Below, piece after piece: positions 1-11,318 of a stretch of 64,000 nt of DNA. A program made the translations under genes and the position numbers. The notes beneath the pieces were generated by a model. It was not told the DNA's origin and ran no database searches. It was given only the letters and a program-made list of their open reading frames with translations. Numbering within the stretch: the stretch's first letter is position 1; each line of letters starts with the position of its first letter. The DNA is from Atlanticothrix silvestris CENA357 (lineage in GTDB: Bacteria; Cyanobacteriota; Cyanobacteriia; Cyanobacteriales; Nostocaceae): assembly GCF_016056295.1 (NCBI RefSeq), contig NZ_JAECZB010000007.1, positions 16,618 to 80,617 on the forward strand. The letters are read 5' to 3'.

Positions 1-379
1 TATTTTTTGAGGCAGCTAGCAACTGCTTAAACTCAAACCTGAGCCCAGCCAAAGATGCGATCGCTCACACTCATAGTCAAAAAGCTGCTTAATTCTCAGA
101 AACTTTGGTAACTCTTAACTATTAATAAATATATAGCTTCTGGGTGCTACTCATGGTTTATATTTACCAAAAGGTGGTACAAACAGTCACTCGCCTTCAA
201 ATGCGAGGAGGCATCGCCACACCAACCCTTTAACTGGTACTGTGATCCTATCAGCACTAGGCGTAAGTGAAGGTTAAGTCGATATTAAAACGAATAATTT
301 TTGCTGAATTGCGACAGATAAAGACTAAACTAAAAAGTCTTGTGCAGCAAAACCTGTAACTTTAAATAATGAAGTAATC
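1..379. other. Upstream intergenic region, no gene seen
   Basis: No convincing reading frame is visible. The stretch contains a HIP1-like GCGATCGC site near 58-65 and AT-rich sequence before the serA start. It may hold the end of a neighbouring transcription unit lying outside the window and the serA promoter, but I cannot place either one. Confidence 0.4.
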
Positions 380-1960
380 ATGTCCAAGGTTCTCGTCTCC
401 GACACCATTGACCAGGCTGGAATTGACATTCTTTCGCAAGTTGCTAGCGTAGATGTCAAAACAGGTCTAAAACCAGCGGAACTGATAGAAATTATTGGCG
501 ATTACGACGCGCTAATGATTCGTTCTGGTACGCGCGTCACCCAAGAAATTATTGATGCTGGTACACAGTTAAAAATCATCGGTCGTGCTGGTGTGGGTGT
601 GGATAATGTGGATGTTCCCGCAGCCACACGCCGAGGAATTGTAGTTGTCAATTCTCCAGAAGGTAACACCATTGCCGCCGCAGAACACGCTCTGGCCATG
701 ATGTTGGCTTTGTCTCGTCACATCCCTGATGCTAACGCTTCAGTAAAACGCGGCGCGTGGGATCGCAACAGCTTTGTTGGTGCAGAGGTTTATAAGAAAA
801 CTCTGGGTATTGTTGGCTTGGGTAAAATTGGCTCCCATGTAGCCGCTGTGGCTAAAGCTATGGGAATGAAACTACTCGCTTATGATCCCTTTATTTCTAC
901 AGAACGAGCTGAACAAATTGGCTGTCAGCTGGTGGAATTAGATTTGTTATTCCAGCAAGCAGACTATATTACACTACACATCCCCAAAACTTCTGAAACC
1001 ACTCACTTAATCAATTCTGTCACCTTGGGTAAGATGAAACCCACTGCTCGGATTATTAACTGCGCTCGTGGTGGCATCATTGAAGAAACAGCTTTAGCAG
1101 CAGCAATTAAAGCAGGTAAAATCGGCGGCGCGGCCTTAGATGTGTTTGAGACTGAACCACTGGGCGAATCAGAATTGCGATCGCTCGGTAAAGAAGTCAT
1201 CCTCACCCCTCATTTGGGAGCCTCCACCACAGAAGCTCAAGTCAATGTGGCCATAGATGTTGCCGAACAAATTCGCGATGTTCTTTTAGGACTACCCGCA
1301 CGTTCAGCAGTCAACATTCCCGGACTCGGCCCCGATGTCTTGGAAGAACTCAAACCCTATATGCAGCTGGCAGAAACCTTGGGTAACTTGGTAGGACAGC
1401 TAGCTGGCGGTAGAGTGGAATTACTCAACGTCCGACTGCAAGGCGAACTGGCAACGAACAAAAGTCAGCCTTTGGTAATCGCATCTCTTAAAGGTCTACT
1501 TTACCAAGCCCTACGGGAACGAGTAAATTACGTTAATGCCAACATAGAAGCTAAAGAACGAGGAATTAGGGTAATTGAAACCCGCGATGCCTCAGCTCGT
1601 GACTATGCTGGTTCATTGCATTTAGAAGCCACAGGTACTTTAGGTACTCACTCGGTTACAGGTGCTTTACTGGGCGACAAGGAAATTCACCTAACTGACG
1701 TTGACGGTTTCCCAATTAACGTTCCGCCAAGCAAATATATGGTGTTTACCCTGCACCGCGATATGCCAGGAATCATCGGCAAACTCGGTTCTCTACTTGG
1801 CAGTTTCAACGTCAACATTGCTAGTATGCAAGTAGGGCGTAAAATTGTCCGTGGTGATGCGGTAATGGCTCTCAGCATTGATGATCCCTTACCCGATGGC
1901 ATCTTAGATGAGATTGTCAAAGTGCCTGGGATTCGAGATGCGTATACAGTAACACTATAA
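380..1960 (+). CDS. serA: D-3-phosphoglycerate dehydrogenase
   Basis: The product (526 aa) catalyses the NAD-dependent oxidation of 3-phosphoglycerate to 3-phosphohydroxypyruvate, the first step of serine synthesis in the cytoplasm. The substrate-binding half begins with VLVSDTIDQAGIDIL, and the Rossmann motif LGIVGLGKIGSH lies near residue 140. The hydroxyacid dehydrogenase signatures NCARGG and TPHLGAST follow. A C-terminal ACT domain starts near YMVFTLHRDMPGIIG. The length fits the long PGDH type with an intervening ASB domain and a regulatory ACT domain, so serine feedback is plausible. The ATG follows an AT-rich leader. prmA follows in the same direction about 100 bases downstream, but no shared function is evident. 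The identification is firm. Confidence 0.97.
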   Translation: MSKVLVSDTIDQAGIDILSQVASVDVKTGLKPAELIEIIGDYDALMIRSGTRVTQEIIDAGTQLKIIGRAGVGVDNVDVPAATRRGIVVVNSPEGNTIAAAEHALAMMLALSRHIPDANASVKRGAWDRNSFVGAEVYKKTLGIVGLGKIGSHVAAVAKAMGMKLLAYDPFISTERAEQIGCQLVELDLLFQQADYITLHIPKTSETTHLINSVTLGKMKPTARIINCARGGIIEETALAAAIKAGKIGGAALDVFETEPLGESELRSLGKEVILTPHLGASTTEAQVNVAIDVAEQIRDVLLGLPARSAVNIPGLGPDVLEELKPYMQLAETLGNLVGQLAGGRVELLNVRLQGELATNKSQPLVIASLKGLLYQALRERVNYVNANIEAKERGIRVIETRDASARDYAGSLHLEATGTLGTHSVTGALLGDKEIHLTDVDGFPINVPPSKYMVFTLHRDMPGIIGKLGSLLGSFNVNIASMQVGRKIVRGDAVMALSIDDPLPDGILDEIVKVPGIRDAYTVTL

Positions 1961-2061
1961 ATAAGAGGGGTAAAGGGTAAAGGAATCAACAGGTCGCCAG
2001 CTACTTGCTCCACAATTGGTCTTGGTTTTTACCCTTCCCCCTTATTCTTCATACTTCAGAT

Positions 2062-2982
2062 ATGGCAAACACTTGGTGGGAACTAGAGATTTTATGTGAA
2101 CCAGCGCTAGAAGATTCTATCTTTTGGCGATTGGAAGATTTTGGTAGCCGTGGTACAGCTAGCGAAAGCAAAGGAAATTCTTGTCTTGTAAAGGCTTATT
2201 TACCAAGTTTTCAAACACAGCTACTAGATTTGGCAGCCCTATCGCTGTGGTTGCGTCAAGATGCTCTTTGTGTGGGGTTGTCTACTCCCAGCCTGCAGTG
2301 GCATTTAATTGATGAGGAAGATTGGGCAACTAGCTGGAAACAATATTGGCACCCCCAAGAAATAGGCGATCGCTTTTTGATTAACCCCGCCTGGCTACCA
2401 TTACCAGAAAGCTCAGACAGGTTAGTAATTCACCTTGATCCCGGTGTAGCATTTGGTACTGGCAATCATGCCACTACTCAGCTATGTTTAGAATCTTTGG
2501 AAATGCGCTTGAGTTCAGTACCTCAATCTTTTGTTGCTTCTGGCGGTCAGTCAGAACCTTTAGTAATTGCAGATATTGGTTGTGGTTCTGGTATCCTTTC
2601 GATTGGGGCAGTGTTGCTGGGAGCAGAGAAAGTCTATGCAGTGGACACTGATCCTTTGGCGGTGCAATCGACTTTCAGTAATCGCGCCCTCAATGACATT
2701 AGCCCCGAACGATTGATCCCAGCAGAAGGTAGTGTAGACATGGTGAAGAGACTAGTTTCTCAACCAGTAGATGGTATTGTCTGCAATATTTTGGCTCATG
2801 TAATTATTGAGTTAGTTCCAGAAATGAGTGCGATCGCAAAACCCAGTACTTGGGCTATCTTCAGCGGCATTCTACTAGAACAATCCGCAGCTGTTGCTGA
2901 TGCTTTAGAAAAAAATGGTTGGGTTGTTGCTACCCTTTGGAAGAGAAAAGAATGGTGTTGCTTAAATGTGCGGCGTTCTTGA
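2062..2982 (+). CDS. prmA: Ribosomal protein L11 methyltransferase
   Basis: PrmA trimethylates ribosomal protein L11 using S-adenosylmethionine in the cytoplasm. The SAM-binding motif [14 protein letters not shown] is preceded by the family signature [14 protein letters not shown] and followed by NILAHVII, the motif IV region. I chose the ATG at 2062, which begins [10 protein letters not shown] as in the family. An upstream in-frame start at 2005 would add 19 residues of repeat-derived, Leu/Pro-rich sequence that looks non-coding. The product is then 306 aa, the normal size. The family and the start are both well supported. Confidence 0.93.
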   Translation: MANTWWELEILCEPALEDSIFWRLEDFGSRGTASESKGNSCLVKAYLPSFQTQLLDLAALSLWLRQDALCVGLSTPSLQWHLIDEEDWATSWKQYWHPQEIGDRFLINPAWLPLPESSDRLVIHLDPGVAFGTGNHATTQLCLESLEMRLSSVPQSFVASGGQSEPLVIADIGCGSGILSIGAVLLGAEKVYAVDTDPLAVQSTFSNRALNDISPERLIPAEGSVDMVKRLVSQPVDGIVCNILAHVIIELVPEMSAIAKPSTWAIFSGILLEQSAAVADALEKNGWVVATLWKRKEWCCLNVRRS

Positions 2983-2991
2983 GCAAATCAC

Positions 2992-3156
2992 CTAATTGTT
3001 TCTTTGGTCTGAGTTACCAGTTTGTTTGGGAATTTCGTACTTTTGTAGAACCTGATGAATTTGGTAAGTGACATGATCTATTCTATTTTTCACCTTATCA
3101 AAGTCAATATTTCCCCAGATTCTGACCTGATTAGGCGGTTTTTGCTGTTTATACAT
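2992..3156 (-). CDS. Small hypothetical protein (54 aa)
   Basis: This is a short open frame that I read directly from the sequence. It starts at an ATG (complement of 3154-3156), begins MYKQQKPPNQVRIWGNIDF and ends at a TAG ten bases past the convergent prmA stop. The codon usage looks like real coding sequence, the composition is hydrophilic, and the C-terminal half looks helical (VKNRIDHVTYQIHQVLQKY). There is no clear Shine-Dalgarno sequence and I recognise no family. The trx terminator hairpin lies just upstream of it on this strand. It could be a genuine small protein or a chance frame. Confidence 0.4.
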   Translation of the reverse strand: MYKQQKPPNQVRIWGNIDFDKVKNRIDHVTYQIHQVLQKYEIPKQTGNSDQRNN

Positions 3157-3333
3157 AACTTGTATTGGTAGTCAATTTTCTTTCTTATATCTATACAATG
3201 CAGTAGTCTCAATTTCTAAACTACTGTCTCAAGGCTTATAAGTAAATATACTTAATGTTTACTTAATGTTTTATGTGCTGGGAATTGCACTCAGTTGAAC
3301 AAATAGGATCTGAACCATGTTAGGACTAAAAGA

Positions 3334-3366
3334 TTCCCCGCCTCAATGCACTTGTAGGGCGGGGAA
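3334..3366 (-). terminator. Rho-independent terminator of the thioredoxin gene
   Basis: The nine-base arms TTCCCCGCC (3334-3342) and GGCGGGGAA (3358-3366) form a GC-rich hairpin. On the minus strand it is followed by TCTTTTAG. It sits about 20 bases downstream of the thioredoxin stop codon. Confidence 0.75.
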
Positions 3367-3387
3367 CCTCATATTTTAAATCGCAGC

Positions 3388-3705
3388 TTAAATAATCATT
3401 TGTAGATGTTGTACTAACTGTGGTGCTTGCATTACACCCTCAATTCGATCCACTGGCTGACCTTGCTTAAATAGTACCAAGGTTGGTAAAGCGTGAATCT
3501 GATACTGACTAGCTAATTCTGCGTATTTTTCAGTGTCAATTTTTACAATACGTAAGCGATCTTGCATTTGTGCATTGACTTGCTCTAAAATCGGCACCAT
3601 CATCTGACAAGGGCCGCACCAGTCAGCGTAAAAATCTACTAAAACAGGTACATCAGAACCAGATAGCATCTCTTCAAAGCTGTTGAATTGTTTTTTAGTA
3701 GCCAT
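3388..3705 (-). CDS. Thioredoxin
   Basis: This is a 105-residue thioredoxin, a cytoplasmic dithiol-disulfide oxidoreductase. The active site WCGPC is present (DFYADWCGPCQMMVPI), as is the cis-proline region ALPTLVLFKQGQPVDRIEG. An upstream start at 3774 would add 23 residues without similarity to thioredoxins. The ATG at 3705, beginning MATKKQFNSFEEML, gives the standard length. Nostocales carry several thioredoxins, and I cannot say which paralogue this is. The gene is single and has its own terminator. It runs divergently from fabG, whose start is about 250 bases away. Confidence 0.92.
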   Translation of the reverse strand: MATKKQFNSFEEMLSGSDVPVLVDFYADWCGPCQMMVPILEQVNAQMQDRLRIVKIDTEKYAELASQYQIHALPTLVLFKQGQPVDRIEGVMQAPQLVQHLQMII

Positions 3706-3934
3706 GTGACACACACCAATTTTCTTTTGTTTGATTTCAATAGTAATGTGTGCTTCATGGAATAGGTACAACATTATTTTGTTTTTATTGTTGCTTAATC
3801 TTCTTACTCATTTCAAAAGCACAGATGCCTAATTGAGGTTAGTGTCACCATTGACTAAGATTTAAATTTAAAATTCAAAATCCTAGTAAGTTCTAGGTAC
3901 GAATCACCATAAGATAATTAGCGCGGTGATTTAA

Positions 3935-4720
<786 letters not shown>

Positions 4721-4819
4721 ACGAGTTACATAGTAGAGATGTTTTGTCAAACATCTCTACTTGGTATTAAAATGAATAATGAATATTATCATTTATTATT
4801 CATTTTTGGAGGAATGTCT

Positions 4820-6205
4820 ATGTCTGAATTATCTTCAACCCAAACAACAAGAAAGCCCAACTGTCAGTTACCGCCAGGGCCACGTGCATATCTGCTATTT
4901 GCGTTAAGAGAAGTTCAACAAGACCCTCTCAGCTACTTGAGTCAGATGTGGCAAGAACATGGAAACTTAGTACGCTTGCCAGTTATACCAGGTTATACCT
5001 TTTATCTTGCTGCTCATGTAAATTATGCAGAACACATGTTGTCTACTCACCAAGAACGTTATAGCAAGCCAGATTTATTTAACAAGTCAATGGGTCTAAT
5101 GGTGGGTCAAAGCATTCTAACCAGTGAAGGAGATTTCTGGCTCAAGCATCGTCGCTTAATGCAACCTGCATTTCATCAAAAATATCTGGAAAATCTTAGT
5201 TCTGTGATGGTGAGTTGCACTGAATCTTTCCTTGAAGAATGGGAGCAGAAACCAGATAACCGAGTTATTGACATCGTACCTGAAATGATGCGCTTAACTT
5301 TGAAAATTGTCGGTCTAGCCTTGTTTAGTAAGGATATTAGTGTAGAATCTAGCACTTTGGGTTTAGCTTTTCGTGAGGCCCTTGAGTACGTTAGCTACAA
5401 AATGAATAATGTTTGGACAGAACCATTATGGATGCCAACATCTCGTAATCTTAGGTTCCGTCGGGCAAAGCAAATTTTAGATCGAGCTGTTTTAGATATT
5501 ATAAATTTCCGTCGTCACAATCCGCTGAATACTCATGACTTATTATCTATGCTTTTAGCAGCGCAGGATGAAATGACTGGGGAAGGAATGACTAACAAAC
5601 AACTTCAAGATGAAGTGATTACCTTGCTAACTGCGGGACATGAAACCGTAGCCTCTGCACTTTCATGGACTTGGTATCTTTTAGGAAAACATCCGAATGT
5701 AGCCGCTAATATGCAGGATGAATTGCAAACTGTTTTGAATGGCAGCAGTCCCACCATTGAGAAACTGCCACAATTGCAATATACCCGGCGAATTTTTGAT
5801 GAATCCATGCGCCTCTATCCTCCAAGTTGGGGACTACCGAGGGTGGCTCTAGAAGACGACGAAATTCAGGATTATTTCATCCCCAAAGGTACAATTATCA
5901 ACATTGCTCAATTCATCATTCACCGCCATCCGGAGTTTTGGGAAAATCCAGACCAGTTTGATCCGGATCGTTTTTTACCAGAAAAAGTGAATCAAAGACC
6001 AAAATTTGCTTATTTTCCATTTGGTGCAGGTCAAAGAATTTGTATTGGTAAGAGCTTTGCCTTAATGGAAGCAACGATTATTATGGCATTTATTTTCCAA
6101 CGTTTTCACATTGAATTAGTTTCTCATCAATCCGTCGAGCCAGATGCCACCTTTACCCTGCGACCGAAATATGGCATTAAAGTTAAAGTGCGGAAAAAAA
6201 GTTAA
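4820..6205 (+). CDS. Cytochrome P450 (CYP110-like)
   Basis: This is a heme-thiolate monooxygenase of 461 aa. The heme ligand loop FGAGQRICIG places the cysteine at residue 408. The I-helix oxygen-binding motif AGHETV and the K-helix ExxR (DESMRLYP) are intact, so the enzyme should be active. It opens with a proline-rich segment (LPPGPRAYLLFAL), as in the cyanobacterial CYP110 family, for which fatty-acid or terpenoid oxidation has been described. I cannot tell the substrate from sequence. The ATG at 4820 has GGAGG seven bases upstream, which favours it over the start at 4739. A TetR-type regulator begins six bases after the stop, so the two are probably one operon. Confidence 0.9.
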   Translation: MSELSSTQTTRKPNCQLPPGPRAYLLFALREVQQDPLSYLSQMWQEHGNLVRLPVIPGYTFYLAAHVNYAEHMLSTHQERYSKPDLFNKSMGLMVGQSILTSEGDFWLKHRRLMQPAFHQKYLENLSSVMVSCTESFLEEWEQKPDNRVIDIVPEMMRLTLKIVGLALFSKDISVESSTLGLAFREALEYVSYKMNNVWTEPLWMPTSRNLRFRRAKQILDRAVLDIINFRRHNPLNTHDLLSMLLAAQDEMTGEGMTNKQLQDEVITLLTAGHETVASALSWTWYLLGKHPNVAANMQDELQTVLNGSSPTIEKLPQLQYTRRIFDESMRLYPPSWGLPRVALEDDEIQDYFIPKGTIINIAQFIIHRHPEFWENPDQFDPDRFLPEKVNQRPKFAYFPFGAGQRICIGKSFALMEATIIMAFIFQRFHIELVSHQSVEPDATFTLRPKYGIKVKVRKKS

Positions 6206-6211
6206 GTCATC

Positions 6212-6796
6212 ATGCAAAGGCTGGATGCAGCAAAAAAAGAAGCCATTTTGAATGCAGCAAAACAGCGTCTTCGCAAATACGGGATTCAAAAAACGACGAT
6301 GCAAGAAATTGCTAAGGATGCCGGTATAGCTGTGGGGACGCTGTACTTGTATTTTAAAAACAAAGATGAGATTTTGATTGCAACTGCTGAAAACTATGCC
6401 CAGATACATTTAGCAGATGCCGAGAAAATTTTAAGTTCACAAAATCCTCCGAATGAAAAACTCAAGACTTACATTATCAACCGCTTTCGTGCAGTTAAAG
6501 ATAGCCGTATCAGTGGCTCTCACGCTGCCGAACTTGCTCGAACAGTAATTCGCTTGCAACCACGGTTACACGAAGAACAAAGTAATCGAGTTAGGAAAAA
6601 TGTGTTGGCAATTCTACAAGAAGGAATTCAGACAAATCTGTTTCATATCGATGATTTAGAGCGAGATATAGAAGTATTTTTGTACTCTATTGGTTATTTT
6701 TTCCCACTTGCCACAACAGAAAAGTATTATGAGCCTGAAGAAGAAAAGCTATGTATGGTTATTGATTGGTTCATTAAGCAATGGTGTTACAAATAA
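6212..6796 (+). CDS. TetR/AcrR family transcriptional regulator
   Basis: The product is a 194-aa one-component repressor. The N-terminal helix-turn-helix reads AILNAAKQRLRKYGIQKTT followed by AGIAVGTLYLYFKNKDEIL, the classic TetR DNA-binding signature. The rest is a helical ligand-binding domain with no recognisable specificity. It starts six bases after the P450 stop codon and is likely co-transcribed with it. This suggests that it senses the P450 substrate or product and represses the pair, which is an inference from position. No clear palindromic operator was identified upstream of the P450 gene. Confidence 0.88.
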   Translation: MQRLDAAKKEAILNAAKQRLRKYGIQKTTMQEIAKDAGIAVGTLYLYFKNKDEILIATAENYAQIHLADAEKILSSQNPPNEKLKTYIINRFRAVKDSRISGSHAAELARTVIRLQPRLHEEQSNRVRKNVLAILQEGIQTNLFHIDDLERDIEVFLYSIGYFFPLATTEKYYEPEEEKLCMVIDWFIKQWCYK

Positions 6797-6837
6797 TTTT
6801 TTGAAGTTTCATGAACTGAAAATCACAAACTTTTAAC

Positions 6838-7932
6838 TCAGGACTGTTGGCGTATCCTTTGCCAGATTGTTAAACCTAAAAGGATAATAATGCTACTGGC
6901 AGTGGTAAGTATCACTACCAAAGACATACCTCGTGCTGTCATCGCTAGCAAATTGCACATTAAAGTAATTCCCCAAAGGGTAAATGCAGCATGGCGCTGA
7001 GATAAACCCCAAGCTAGTAAACGATGATGTAAGTGATCTTTACCTGGGGTACTGAGGGGGTTTTTTCCTGCTAACAGCCGCCTGACAAAAACTTGAGTAG
7101 TGTCTAGGACTGGCAATAACAGAAATAAAACTGTCGGCACCAAAGAAAAGACTGTAGTCACCTGCAAGTCGCCTAAAATACTGGTTGCAGCTAGTGTGTA
7201 GCCGAAGAAGTACGCCCCAGCATCACCCATAATGATCCGTGACGGGTGGAAGTTATGCCGCAAAAACCCCAGCGCCGAACCCCCTAAAGCTGCCAAAACT
7301 AAGGTAGCTGCGGCTTTATTGGGAAATTGGGCTGAAACTGCTAACAAACTCATAGCAGTGATAAAACTAACTCCGCCCGCTAATCCATCCATACCATCCA
7401 TCAAATTGATGGCGTTGGTAATACCTACTACCCACAATACCGTTAACGCCATCGAGAAAATTGAGTCGATGGGCGTGCCTACACTAACTTCGATACTGAT
7501 GCCATTAGCAAATAGTAACAAAGCCGTGAGAATTTGCGTCCACAAGCGAACCGAGGGAGGTAAGCCGAACTGGTCATCAATAAAGCCGACAAGCACTAGG
7601 ATGGAACCTCCTAGTAAAATAGTCAGCACCTGAGCTAATACACTTTGCAGTTCAATAGGTCGCAAGAGGCTAGCTAATATTAATGCGGCAATTACTCCCG
7701 CGTAAATAGCCAATCCCCCTGCATTTGGCAAGGGTTCTCTATTGAGCCTGCGGGCATTTGGTTGGTCAGCCCAACCCACTCGTAAGGCAAATTTGCGTAC
7801 TGTCGGAATCAAACGCCACGTTACCAGGCAAGCCAAAAGTAACGTAAATACCACTGCCAACCAGCCGGTGCCGCTAGGTTCGGCAATACCAAGAGACCTA
7901 AGGGAGTTGTATAGATTCATCCCCCAATTCAA
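6838..7932 (-). CDS. Glycosyltransferase family 4, MraY/WecA/TagO-type sugar-phosphate transferase
   Basis: This polytopic membrane enzyme (364 aa) transfers a sugar phosphate, usually GlcNAc-1-P, from a UDP-sugar to undecaprenyl phosphate and so starts polysaccharide or cell-wall glycan assembly. The catalytic motif NAINLMDGMDGLAGG and the cytoplasmic HHRLL loop (GKDHLHHRLLAWG) place it with WecA/TagO rather than MraY. About ten hydrophobic segments are visible. The N-terminal 20 residues precede the first membrane helix. It is transcribed away from groEL and converges with the TetR gene. Family assignment is firm; substrate is not. Confidence 0.88.
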   Translation of the reverse strand: MNWGMNLYNSLRSLGIAEPSGTGWLAVVFTLLLACLVTWRLIPTVRKFALRVGWADQPNARRLNREPLPNAGGLAIYAGVIAALILASLLRPIELQSVLAQVLTILLGGSILVLVGFIDDQFGLPPSVRLWTQILTALLLFANGISIEVSVGTPIDSIFSMALTVLWVVGITNAINLMDGMDGLAGGVSFITAMSLLAVSAQFPNKAAATLVLAALGGSALGFLRHNFHPSRIIMGDAGAYFFGYTLAATSILGDLQVTTVFSLVPTVLFLLLPVLDTTQVFVRRLLAGKNPLSTPGKDHLHHRLLAWGLSQRHAAFTLWGITLMCNLLAMTARGMSLVVILTTASSIIILLGLTIWQRIRQQS

Positions 7933-7996
7933 CCATGACTGCCAGTATCCTACATGAGCATCAATTGTATATTAATCAATTTTTTCGATTTCCATT

Positions 7997-8046
7997 TATA
8001 ATCTGAACTGCTTGGGTGATTAGCACTCTTAACCTGTGAGTGCTAA
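7997..8046 (+). promoter_or_regulatory. groEL promoter -10 and CIRCE operator
   Basis: A perfect CIRCE element, TTAGCACTC-N9-GAGTGCTAA, occupies 8020-8046 and is the known binding site of the heat-shock repressor HrcA. A consensus -10 hexamer TATAAT is at 7997-8002, which puts the predicted transcript start near 8009, just before CIRCE. No strong -35 hexamer is evident at standard spacing. The groEL start codon is 33 bases beyond the element. Confidence 0.93.
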
Positions 8047-8075
8047 ATTGTCTAATGGAAGCGCTAGAGAGATGA

Positions 8076-9749
<1,674 letters not shown>

Positions 9750-9777
9750 CCTTTGCTTCTCTATGTAAATACTTTGT

Positions 9778-9813
9778 AAACAGTTTGCCTTGCCGCGGCA
9801 AACTGTTTTTTTA
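9778..9813 (+). terminator. groEL terminator
   Basis: Perfect 12-base arms, AAACAGTTTGCC at 9778-9789 and GGCAAACTGTTT at 9797-9808, enclose a seven-base loop and run into a T tract. This is a textbook intrinsic terminator. Confidence 0.92.
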
Positions 9814-9841
9814 TACCATTACTGATGCAGAGGTGATACCG

Positions 9842-10085
9842 ATTCGTAATTCGTAATGACGCTCGCGGACTCGCTACCGCTGCGCTAACGTAATTCGTAA
9901 TAAATAAAGCCTGTTATAGCATGGGTTTCGGAGTTTGAATGTATTGCCGGATTTTAGAGAATTGGTATCAGGGAGCAGGGAAGCAAGGGAAGTAAGAAGA
10001 ATAACAACTAACCACTGACCACTGGCAACTAACCACTAACCACTGACAACTGACAACTAACCACTGACAACTAACAACTAAAACT
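9842..10085. repeat. Short tandem repeats between groEL and corA
   Basis: The gap holds two kinds of Nostoc-type short repeats. Around 9842-9905, TTCGTAA-type units flank a GC-rich core (GACGCTCGCGGACTCGCTACC). From about 10003 to 10082 there is an array of heptamers alternating CCACTGA, CAACTGA and CAACTAA. No gene or riboswitch is seen in this gap. Confidence 0.75.
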
Positions 10086-10100
10086 ATTAGGTAAAAATGT

Positions 10101-11255
10101 ATGACAAGAAGTATGGTAAAAAAAATTGGTCGCATTCCCAAAGCTGTAAAAAAATTATATAAAAAAGACTTTTATCATGAACCTGGAACTATGCCAGGGA
10201 CTATTATAGTTGATGAAAATGCTGATTATCCCACAATTTATTTGATTGACTATCAACCAAACAACTTCATCCGCAAACAAGTAGAAACTCCAGAGGAATG
10301 TATACCTTATTTGGATACACAATCTGTTTCTTGGGTGGATGTCCAAGGTTTAGGTAATAAAGATATTTTAGAAAGATTGGGTAAAGTTTTCGATTTACAT
10401 CCGTTGGTTTTAGAAGATGTAGTCAATATGGGAGAACGTCCTAAAATTGAAGATTACGAAGACCAATTACTAATAATTGCCCGGATGGTAGTTCCCAAAG
10501 AAAGAACCTACGGTTTTTACAGTGAGCAAGTGAGTTTAGTGTTGGGGCAAAATTACTTGTTGACAGTACAAGAAGAACCAGAGCATGATTGTCTGGAAAG
10601 TGTAAGGGTAAGAATTGAGCGAAACAAAGGTATCATTCGCAAACAAGGAACCGATTATTTAGCCTACGTTCTTTTAGATGCAATTATTGATGGTTTTTTT
10701 CCAGTTCTGGAACTTTACAGCGAGCGACTTGAAGAATTAGAGGAAGAAGTCATATTTAAGCCGACGCGGCAAACATTACAACAAATTTATCAAATCAGGC
10801 GAGAATTACTACAACTACGCCGCGCTATTTGGCCTCAACGGGATGCAATTAGTACCTTGATTAGAGATGGCAGTGGACTGATTAACGATGAGGTACGAAT
10901 GTATTTGCGGGATTGTTATGACCATGCAGTACAAGTAATGGACATGGTGGAAACTTACCGAGAACTTTCATCTGGGCTGATGGATGTGTACTTGTCGGCA
11001 GTCAGTAATAAAATGAATGAAATTATGAAGCTGCTAACCGTTGTTTCTTCAATCTTTATTCCACTAACTTTTGTTGCTGGAATTTATGGTATGAATTTCA
11101 ATACCGAAAAATCACCATACAATATGCCTGAACTGAATTGGTATTGGGGCTACCCAATTTGCTTGGCAGTTATGGGAGCGATCGCAGGTGGGTTACTATT
11201 CTTTTTTTGGCGACGAGGCTGGCTCAAAAATTCTTCAGGTATCAAGCGTGATTAA
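10101..11255 (+). CDS. corA: Magnesium/cobalt transporter CorA
   Basis: CorA is a homopentameric inner-membrane channel for Mg2+ (and Co2+) uptake. The 384-aa protein has the long cytoplasmic N-terminal domain, including VLEDVVNMGERPKIEDY, and two C-terminal transmembrane helices. The selectivity signature YGMNF follows the first helix (IFIPLTFVAGIYGMNFNTE). A basic C-terminus (RRGWLKNSSGIKRD) ends the protein on the cytoplasmic side. The ATG at 10101 lacks a strong ribosome site, and a second ATG four codons later is possible. It stands alone between repeat arrays and an uncharacterised gene. Confidence 0.93.
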   Translation: MTRSMVKKIGRIPKAVKKLYKKDFYHEPGTMPGTIIVDENADYPTIYLIDYQPNNFIRKQVETPEECIPYLDTQSVSWVDVQGLGNKDILERLGKVFDLHPLVLEDVVNMGERPKIEDYEDQLLIIARMVVPKERTYGFYSEQVSLVLGQNYLLTVQEEPEHDCLESVRVRIERNKGIIRKQGTDYLAYVLLDAIIDGFFPVLELYSERLEELEEEVIFKPTRQTLQQIYQIRRELLQLRRAIWPQRDAISTLIRDGSGLINDEVRMYLRDCYDHAVQVMDMVETYRELSSGLMDVYLSAVSNKMNEIMKLLTVVSSIFIPLTFVAGIYGMNFNTEKSPYNMPELNWYWGYPICLAVMGAIAGGLLFFFWRRGWLKNSSGIKRD

Positions 11256-11318
11256 AAATAGTGGATATTCAATGAATCTAATTTACAAAAATAGTACAGG
11301 GAGTTAATATCCTGAAGT

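Noticed and set aside
7232..7633. 133-aa plus-strand frame opposite the sugar-phosphate transferase
   Set aside because: The transferase on the minus strand is complete with family motifs; the opposite frame has no similarity and no ribosome site.
10003..10082. Possible CRISPR array
   Set aside because: The units are seven bases long with no unique spacers, so this is a heptad tandem repeat and not a CRISPR array.
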